Part shown: one piece after another, positions 14,347-19,084 of the stretch | How the letters are laid out: each line of letters starts with the position of its first letter | Position numbering within the stretch: the stretch's first letter is position 1 | Assembly: GCA_035644935.1 (NCBI GenBank) | Contig: DASQNO010000110.1 | Location: 1 to 19,084 of the forward strand | Direction: 5' to 3' | Source: CADCVW01 sp035644935 | GTDB taxonomy: Bacteria > Pseudomonadota > Alphaproteobacteria > Sphingomonadales > Sphingomonadaceae | Length of the DNA: 19,084 nucleotides | Notes under the pieces: generated by a model | What the model was told of the DNA's origin: nothing | Databases searched by the model: none | The model's input: the letters and a program-made list of their open reading frames with translations, nothing else | Position numbers and translations under genes: made by a program

Positions 14347-14796
14347 TCACCGGTCCACCAATCCCTGAAAAATCCGTACCCACTCGCGCGGCTGGCGCTG
14401 CGGCCGGCCCCCCGTCGTCAAAAAGGCGGCGGTCACCTGCCCCTCCGTCAAGACTTCATCCCCGCGCATGACGCGCTGATGAATGACCGTGCTCGCCGCC
14501 CGCACTTCGAGCACGCGGCTGGACACGAGCAGTACGTCATCGAGCCGCGCCGGGCGGCGATATCTGATCGCGACCTCCGCCACCGCGTAGACGCCGCCGT
14601 CGCTTTCCAGCGTCGCGCGCTGGTCGATGCCGACCGCGCGCAGCATGTCCGACCGCGCGCGCTCCATGAAGCGGAGGTAGTTGGCATAATAGACGATGCC
14701 GGCCACGTCGGTGTCTTCGAAATAGATGCGCAAGGGGAAGCGATGTTCGCCGCCCACGAAGCGTCCGTCCGCAGGTTGATCGCGCGCATCCGTCAC
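14347..14796 (-). CDS. ybgC: YbgC-type acyl-CoA thioesterase of the tol-pal operon
   Basis: A 149-residue hot-dog-fold thioesterase that normally opens the tol-pal operon and hydrolyses short-chain or acyl-ACP-related thioesters. The motif YFEDTDVAGIVYYANYLRFMERAR (25-48) is diagnostic, with catalytic Asp30 matching Asp18 of E. coli YbgC. The His that follows VVY in E. coli is Tyr37 here. YRRPARLDDVLLVSSRV (about 79-95) is the usual second strand region. The start is GTG at 14796, preceded by AAGGGAAG. The short N-terminal tail (residues 1-15) is polar. It is separated by 83 bases from the DUF3089 gene upstream and by 5 bases from tolQ. Confidence 0.94.
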   Translation of the reverse strand: MTDARDQPADGRFVGGEHRFPLRIYFEDTDVAGIVYYANYLRFMERARSDMLRAVGIDQRATLESDGGVYAVAEVAIRYRRPARLDDVLLVSSRVLEVRAASTVIHQRVMRGDEVLTEGQVTAAFLTTGGRPQRQPREWVRIFQGLVDR

Positions 14797-14849
14797 CCGG
14801 CTTCCCTTACGGCGCGCGGAGCCTGTGCGAAAGAGAGACAGTCCTCAAC

Positions 14850-14875
14850 CGTGCAACGTGCGGGACGATTGCACG
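14850..14875 (-). terminator. GC-rich dyad between the DUF3089 gene and ybgC
   Basis: CGTGCAA (14850-14856) pairs with TTGCACG (14869-14875); three further pairs inside (ACG/CGT, one bulge) make about 10 base pairs with a five-base loop. It begins 4 bases after the DUF3089 stop, a position typical of a transcription end. No T-run follows, so it may equally be an operator upstream of ybgC. Confidence 0.4.
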
Positions 14876-14879
14876 CGCA

Positions 14880-16016
14880 TCAGCGCCCAAAGGCGCGCGC
14901 CTGCCGCTCGACGAGCCGCACAAGGTCTCCCTGCGCGACGTTGACGTCGATCAGATGCGTGCCCCAGCCCGCCTGCACGACGCCGTCGCGCACGACGTCG
15001 CCCGGAATGTCGTCGGCGCGCGCGTCCCGTGGATCGGCATTCACGCGCAGCGCCAGCACGCCCACCGGCCCCCGGTTAACGCAGGCGCCGGTTACCAGGC
15101 CGTCAGTTGTCACGAACTGCGTGCCGAGCGTCCCCTCCCGCGCCCAAGGCTTGGCCGCGCCGCCCATCAGCGTCGGCGCAACGTAGAAGTAGGGGCGCAG
15201 CGACGCCGGCCGGGCGCTACCAAGCGCGGCCGGGTTGGTGCAGGCGACGGTCATCCCCGGCCGCGGCGCGCGACCGAACAGCGCGTCGGCCGGCGGTTCG
15301 CGGCCCGCGCGGTAGCTGACATAGGCGACGACGCAGCCGGTCTGCGCGGGCCGCGTGCAGAGCGGCGTCGACCGGAACGTCCCGCCGACCGTCTTGCCCT
15401 CCGGCACCAGCGTGTTGAACCCGATCAGCAACGCCGACACCATCTGGCGGGCGATCGGCTTGCCTTCGATCTCGCGGGTCAGCAGTTGCTGAAGGTGCAC
15501 CGTGCCTTGCGAATGGCCGATCAGCACGAAAGGCCGGCTGGCGTTTCGCGTCGCCAGGAAGTTGCGCCACGCGGCGAGCACGTCGCCGTAAGCCATGGCG
15601 TAGTCGCCCGCCGCCGGCTTGCCCTCGAAGCGGCGCAATATGCCCGCCAGCGTCACCTGCCGGTACAGGGGCGCGAAGGTCCGGCACACCGAAGCGAACC
15701 GCGCCAGCTGCGCGGCCGCGACCGCCGCTTCGGCGGGTCCGGGCTCCATGTCGGCGTTGAGCGTCGTATCGCGCGACACGGTGGGGTAGACGTAGAAGCA
15801 GTCGAGGGGCGGGTTGGCGGCGCGGCGGAACGGCTCAACCGCGCCATAGCCGCGCGGAGTCACCGCCGTGGCGGCGAGCGGCGCGGCGCAGGCGTCGGCG
15901 CGGCCGGGCAGGCACAACCAGGCGGCGTCATCGATGTAGTCCGGCGCGGAAGCAGGCGACTGCGCAGCGACGGGCGCGCCGATGGCAAGAGCGGCGGCGG
16001 CGAGCATTCGCTTCAC
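14880..16016 (-). CDS. DUF3089-family alpha/beta hydrolase, predicted exported
   Basis: A 378-residue protein. Residues 1-18 (MKRMLAAAALAIGAPVAAQ) look like a signal peptide with an AAQ-type cleavage site, so a periplasmic location is expected. DCFYVYPTVSRD (72-83) and GHSQG (167-171) are the signatures of the DUF3089 group of alpha/beta hydrolases; Ser169 is the likely nucleophile and His354 (GTHLIDVN) a candidate catalytic histidine. The substrate is unknown; ester or amide hydrolysis is inferred from fold. I chose the GTG at 16016 because AAAGGA lies 6 bases upstream and it begins a signal peptide; the frame's earlier ATG at 16088 lies within ruvB. The gene starts 11 bases after the ruvB stop, so it is probably co-transcribed with ruvCAB. 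Confidence 0.85.
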   Translation of the reverse strand: MKRMLAAAALAIGAPVAAQSPASAPDYIDDAAWLCLPGRADACAAPLAATAVTPRGYGAVEPFRRAANPPLDCFYVYPTVSRDTTLNADMEPGPAEAAVAAAQLARFASVCRTFAPLYRQVTLAGILRRFEGKPAAGDYAMAYGDVLAAWRNFLATRNASRPFVLIGHSQGTVHLQQLLTREIEGKPIARQMVSALLIGFNTLVPEGKTVGGTFRSTPLCTRPAQTGCVVAYVSYRAGREPPADALFGRAPRPGMTVACTNPAALGSARPASLRPYFYVAPTLMGGAAKPWAREGTLGTQFVTTDGLVTGACVNRGPVGVLALRVNADPRDARADDIPGDVVRDGVVQAGWGTHLIDVNVAQGDLVRLVERQARAFGR

Positions 16017-16027
16017 GGCTGGTCCTT

Positions 16028-17050
16028 TCAGGTTTCGAACAGACCATCCTGCGCGCCCGCGGGCGGCGTCAAGCCCAGATGCGTCCATGCGCGCCCGTTC
16101 AGAGAACGTCCGCGCGCGGTGCGGGCGACGAGCCCGAGTTGGATCAGGAACGGCTCGATCACCTCCTCGATCGTGTCGCGGGGCTCCGACAGCCCGGCGG
16201 CGAGCGTTTCCACCCCCACCGGCCCGCCACGGTATATGTCGGCGATCATGCCGAGGTAGCGCCGGTCCATCGCGTCCAGCCCCAGCGCGTCGACCTCCAG
16301 CCGGTTGAGCGCGCGGTCGGCCACGCCTTTATCGACGACACCCTCGCCCGCAGCCTGCGCGAAATCGCGCACGCGGCGGAGCAGCCGCCCCGCGATTCGC
16401 GGCGTCCCCCGTGATCGCATCGCCACTTCGCGCGCGCCGTCGGCGGACAACTCCATGCCGAGCAAGCTGCCGGCGCGGCGCACCACCTGTTCGAGCTCGT
16501 CCACCTTGTAGAAATTCAGCCGGATGGGAATCCCGAAGCGGTCGCGCAACGGCGTCGTCAGCAGCCCCTGCCGCGTCGTCGCGCCCACCAGCGTAAACCT
16601 GGGTAGGTCGATGCGGATCGATCGGGCGGAAGGCCCCTCGCCGATCATCAGGTCCAGCGCCCGGTCCTCCATCGCCGGATAGAGGATCTCCTCGACCGCG
16701 GGCGCCAGGCGGTGGATTTCGTCGATGAACAGGACGTCGCCGTCTTCCAGGTTGGTCAGAAGCGCCGCCAAGTCGCCGGACTTGGCGATCACCGGCCCCG
16801 AGGTCGCCCGGAAGCCCACCCCAAGCTCCCGCGCGATGATCCCGGCGAGCGTCGTCTTGCCGAGGCCTGGCGGCCCGAAGAACAAGACATGGTCGAGCGC
16901 ATCCCCCCGCGCCTTGGCGGCGTTGATGAAGATGCGTAGGTTCTCGCGCGCCCCCTTCTGACCGACGAAATCGTCGAGGGTCTTCGGCCGTAACGCCGCA
17001 TCGACGTCCTCGGGCTTCCGCGCGCCGGTCAGGATGCGGTCGTCGGTCAA
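16028..17050 (-). CDS. ruvB: Holliday junction branch-migration ATPase RuvB
   Basis: A 340-residue hexameric AAA+ helicase that drives Holliday-junction branch migration with RuvA. The Walker A GPPGLGKT (59-66), Walker B DEIH (110-113), sensor 1 GATTR (156-160), arginine-finger region LRDRFG (168-173), and sensor 2 around GTPRIA (215-220, Arg218) are all intact. The C-terminal winged-helix domain ends LGLTPPAG. The likely start codon is TTG at 17050, overlapping the ruvA stop by TTGA; no ATG or GTG lies nearby, and TTG gives the conserved start TDDRILTGAR. Translation coupled to ruvA is likely. It is the third gene of the ruvCAB operon. Confidence 0.97.
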   Translation of the reverse strand: MTDDRILTGARKPEDVDAALRPKTLDDFVGQKGARENLRIFINAAKARGDALDHVLFFGPPGLGKTTLAGIIARELGVGFRATSGPVIAKSGDLAALLTNLEDGDVLFIDEIHRLAPAVEEILYPAMEDRALDLMIGEGPSARSIRIDLPRFTLVGATTRQGLLTTPLRDRFGIPIRLNFYKVDELEQVVRRAGSLLGMELSADGAREVAMRSRGTPRIAGRLLRRVRDFAQAAGEGVVDKGVADRALNRLEVDALGLDAMDRRYLGMIADIYRGGPVGVETLAAGLSEPRDTIEEVIEPFLIQLGLVARTARGRSLNGRAWTHLGLTPPAGAQDGLFET

Positions 17051-17646
17051 GGCCGCGCCGCCTTCTTCAGCGCCGTCCGCACAAGCGCATCGAAGCTGGC
17101 ACCCTCACCCAGCTCGCCTTCCGCCGCCGCCACCGCGCTCGCCGCTTCCGCTGGACGAAACCCAAGATTGAGCAGCGCCGACACGGCGTCCGCCGCCACG
17201 CCGACCACGGGCAGCACGGGCAGCCCACCGCCGACCGGGATCGCGCCGCCCGTGCGGTCCTTCAGCTCGTTGACGATCCGCATCGCAAGCTTCGGCCCGA
17301 CACCTTGCGCGCGCGCCACCATGGCCTTGTCGCCGCTGGCCACGGCGCGGTGCAGTTCGGCCGGGTCGAGCGCCGAGAGGATGCCGAGCGCGACGCGACC
17401 GCCGACGCCCTGGACCGAGGTCAGCAGGCGGAACCATTCCTGTTCGGCCGCCGTGGCGAAGCCGACGAGGCGGATGAAGTCCTCGGCGACCAGCATCTCG
17501 GTGAAGATCACGACGCTGCCCCCAACCGGGCCCAGCGCCGTCAGCGTCCGCGCCGATGCGCCGACGAGATAGCCGACGCCGCCGACGTCGATCACCGCCG
17601 CGTCCGCCGACACGCTGTCCAGCCGTCCCGTCAGCTTGGCGATCAT
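17047..17646 (-). CDS. ruvA: Holliday junction DNA helicase subunit RuvA
   Basis: A 199-residue tetrameric protein that binds four-way junctions and recruits RuvB. The N-terminal OB-fold is MIAKLTGRLDSVSADAAVIDVGGVGYLV. The central helix-hairpin-helix region has LLTSVQGVGGRVALGILS and ARAQGVGPKLAMRIVNELKD, and a flexible Gly/Val-rich linker leads to the C-terminal domain that binds RuvB (AVSALLNLGFRPAEAASAV). The ATG at 17646 overlaps the ruvC stop as ATGA. Its own stop overlaps the ruvB TTG start. Length fits the family. Confidence 0.97.
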   Translation of the reverse strand: MIAKLTGRLDSVSADAAVIDVGGVGYLVGASARTLTALGPVGGSVVIFTEMLVAEDFIRLVGFATAAEQEWFRLLTSVQGVGGRVALGILSALDPAELHRAVASGDKAMVARAQGVGPKLAMRIVNELKDRTGGAIPVGGGLPVLPVVGVAADAVSALLNLGFRPAEAASAVAAAEGELGEGASFDALVRTALKKAARP

Positions 17647-18137
17647 GCCGCGGCCACGATCCGCCGGGCCGAAGCCAGATGATGCGCGTGCGTGATCGCC
17701 ACGGCGAGCGCATCCGCCGCGTCCGCCCCCGCGATCGCTACTCCTGGCAGCAACCGCGCCACCATCGCGTGCACCTGCGCCTTTTCCGCCGCACCGGTGC
17801 CGACGATCGCTTTCTTCACCAAACGCGCTGCGTATTCCCCGACGACGACCCCGCTTCGCGCAGCCGCGAGCAGGCAGACGCCGCGGGCTTGCCCCAGCTT
17901 GAGCGTCGATTGCGGGTTGGCGTTGACGAACACCTCCTCGACGCCGGCACCTTCTGGGGCGTGCGCCGCTATAACGGTGCCAAGCTGCTCGAACAGCGCG
18001 CACAGCCGATCGGCGAGCGCTGCCTTGGAGTGGGTCTTGATCTCGCCGTTGGCGATGTGGCTTAGCCGATTACCCTCAGCTGCGATCACACCCCAGCCGG
18101 TGGTGCCGAGGCCCGGGTCCAGCCCGAGAATGATCAA
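17643..18137 (-). CDS. ruvC: Crossover junction endodeoxyribonuclease RuvC
   Basis: A 164-residue dimeric resolvase that nicks Holliday junctions symmetrically. The RNase H-like catalytic acids are visible: Asp7 (LGLDPG), Glu67 (VEEVFV), and Asp139 and Asp142 in GADAADALAVAITHAHH. NANPQSTLKLGQARG (72-86) is the conserved DNA-binding segment. The start codon is TTG at 18137, as no ATG or GTG is available before IILGLDPG; GAGG precedes it at only 2 bases. The arm of the repeat at 18144-18283 ends six bases upstream of it. RuvC opens the ruvCAB operon. Confidence 0.96.
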   Translation of the reverse strand: MIILGLDPGLGTTGWGVIAAEGNRLSHIANGEIKTHSKAALADRLCALFEQLGTVIAAHAPEGAGVEEVFVNANPQSTLKLGQARGVCLLAAARSGVVVGEYAARLVKKAIVGTGAAEKAQVHAMVARLLPGVAIAGADAADALAVAITHAHHLASARRIVAAA

Positions 18138-18143
18138 AGCCTC

Positions 18144-18283
18144 AATCCCTCTCCCGGTAGGGGAGGGAGGGAGCCCCGAAGGGGCGGAAGGGTGAGGGTG
18201 CTTAACGGGTTAGAGCGATCACCCTCACCCTCCCACTTGGCTGCGCCAAGCGGGCCCTTCCCTCTCCCGGCGGGAGAGGGATT
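18144..18283. repeat. REP/BIME-like inverted pair, family C, between yebC and ruvC
   Basis: Two arms (about 18144-18200 and 18220-18283) are imperfect inverted copies beginning AATCCCTCTCCCGG and ending GGGTGAGGGTG. Each contains an internal hairpin that differs in sequence: GCCCC-GAA-GGGGC on the left and CTTGGC-TGC-GCCAAG on the right. The right arm also has a perfect CCCTCTCCC/GGGAGAGGG hairpin at 18260-18280. It fills the 151-base gap and may also act as a boundary after yebC. Confidence 0.85.
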
Positions 18284-18288
18284 GCCGC

Positions 18289-19032
18289 TCAACCGAGCTT
18301 CTCCATAACTTCGTCGGGCACGTCGTAATTGCCCCACACCGTCTGGACGTCGTCGTCCTCGTCCAGCGCGTCGATCAGTTTGAGCAAGGTCGCCGCCTCG
18401 CCCTCGCCCACCGTGACCGCGGTTTGCGGGCGCCAGGCGAGCTTGGCGCTTTCCGCCGCGCCGAGCACGGGCTCCAGTGCCTTGGCGACATTGTGCAGTG
18501 CGTCGATCTCGGTCCAGATCTCGTGCCCCTCGTCCGACGACACGGCGTCATTCGCGCCGGCCTCCAGCGCAGCTTCGAAGACCGTATCGGGGTCCCCCGC
18601 CGACGCCGGGTAGGTGACGAGCCCCAGCCGATCGAAGCCATGGCTGACCGAACCTCCCGCGCCCAGGTTGCCGCCGTTTTTGGAAACGATCGTGCGAACA
18701 TTGGTCGCGGTGCGGTTGCGGTTGTCGGTCAGCGCCTCGATGATCAGCGACACGCCGCCCGGCCCGAAGCCCTCGTAGCGGATTTCCTCGTAATCCTCGC
18801 CGTCCCCGCGCACCGCCTTGCTGATCGCGCGGTCGATATTGTCCTTGGGCATCGACTGCGCCTTGGCCGCCAGCACCGCCATGCGCAGCCGCGGGTTCAT
18901 GTCGGGGTCGGGCGTGCCCATCTTGGCCGCGACGGTGATCTCGCGCGACAGCTTGGAAAACATCGCGGAGCGCTTCTTATCCTGCGCGCCCTTGCGGTGC
19001 ATGATGTTCTTGAATTTGGAATGGCCGGCCAT
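18289..19032 (-). CDS. yebC: YebC/PmpR-family protein (DUF28)
   Basis: A 247-residue protein of the highly conserved YebC family, described as DNA-binding regulators; more recent work ties relatives (TACO1, YebC2) to relief of ribosome stalling at proline stretches. The N-terminal MAGHSKFKNIMHRKGAQDKKR is diagnostic, followed by MPKDNIDRAISKAVRG (62-77), YEGFGPGGVSLIIEALTDN (86-104) and RTATNVRTIVSKNGGNLGAGGSVSHGF. Full length is in the window, and the start ATG at 19032 needs no choice. Only a weak ribosome-binding site is evident. It lies upstream of ruvC on the same strand, a common arrangement. A repeat pair separates the two genes. Confidence 0.96.
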   Translation of the reverse strand: MAGHSKFKNIMHRKGAQDKKRSAMFSKLSREITVAAKMGTPDPDMNPRLRMAVLAAKAQSMPKDNIDRAISKAVRGDGEDYEEIRYEGFGPGGVSLIIEALTDNRNRTATNVRTIVSKNGGNLGAGGSVSHGFDRLGLVTYPASAGDPDTVFEAALEAGANDAVSSDEGHEIWTEIDALHNVAKALEPVLGAAESAKLAWRPQTAVTVGEGEAATLLKLIDALDEDDDVQTVWGNYDVPDEVMEKLG

Positions 19033-19084
19033 GCGCGGGTCTTAGCCAGAGGGCGGTAAGCGGACAAGGAGGCGGAGTTCCGTC
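19033..19084. other. Upstream flank of yebC
   Basis: The 52 bases to the right edge precede the yebC start on the minus strand. They may include part of its promoter, but I see no clear -35/-10 pair and no coding sequence. Confidence 0.3.

Noticed and set aside
14955..16259. 434-codon plus-strand frame opposite the DUF3089 hydrolase and ruvB
   Set aside because: Arg/Ala/Gly-rich antisense frame crossing two supported genes.
18260..18280. Intrinsic terminator of yebC
   Set aside because: The stem is strong, but there is no T-run on either side and it is part of a larger repeat pair.

Overview
The window is a GC-rich chromosomal segment from an alphaproteobacterium, most likely a sphingomonad (Sphingomonas or a close relative). 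The evidence is the gene content (a ruvC-ruvA-ruvB run beside ybgC-tolQRAB-pal, a flavodoxin-type IspG, the TolB/Pal protein types) and several palindromic repeats of a kind I associate with sphingomonad genomes, including one that translates as the well-known artefact peptide 'PFDKLRANG'. Genus assignment is inference. No tRNA, rRNA, CRISPR array, integrase or transposase was seen.

Layout. Bases 1-36 hold the first 12 codons of a minus-strand, probably Rossmann-fold gene. Bases 166-1960 carry a tightly overlapped minus-strand operon: an EamA/DMT permease, a GNAT acetyltransferase and an SMR-family (SugE/Gdx-like) exporter. A divergent plus-strand gene (2165-3745) encodes a polytopic membrane protein resembling GT-C glycosyltransferases. 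Bases 3847-7313 are a minus-strand series: an SPFH/band-7 membrane protein, a ribbon-helix-helix DNA-binding protein, a small two-helix membrane protein, a DUF937 protein and ispG. A good sigma-70-like promoter with a TGATATCA palindrome over its -10 precedes the SPFH gene. Two plus-strand genes follow: an isoaspartyl peptidase/L-asparaginase (7462-8394) and a secreted S1/P1 nuclease (8493-9341). A 2OG-Fe(II) oxygenase (9364-10146, minus) converges on the nuclease gene.

From 10243 to the right end every gene is on the minus strand. In transcription order they are yebC, ruvC, ruvA, ruvB, a DUF3089 alpha/beta hydrolase, ybgC, tolQ, tolR, tolA, tolB and pal. The ruv genes process Holliday junctions; the Tol-Pal genes form the proton-motive-force-driven envelope system linking inner membrane, peptidoglycan and outer membrane. 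Most neighbours overlap by ATGA-type junctions or are separated by a few bases, so coupled translation is likely.

The most notable non-coding feature is a set of REP/BIME-like inverted pairs. Three sequence families recur (5051-5167 and 13582-13645; 8406-8485; 18144-18283) and decayed copies are likely at two more sites. Within pairs, the self-complementary stems differ by compensating changes, so structure rather than sequence is conserved. Two copies abut genes so closely that they supply or enclose the likely ribosome-binding site (tolR and the nuclease). The best candidate for a little-described system is the SPFH / RHH / small-membrane-protein module at 5944-7313.
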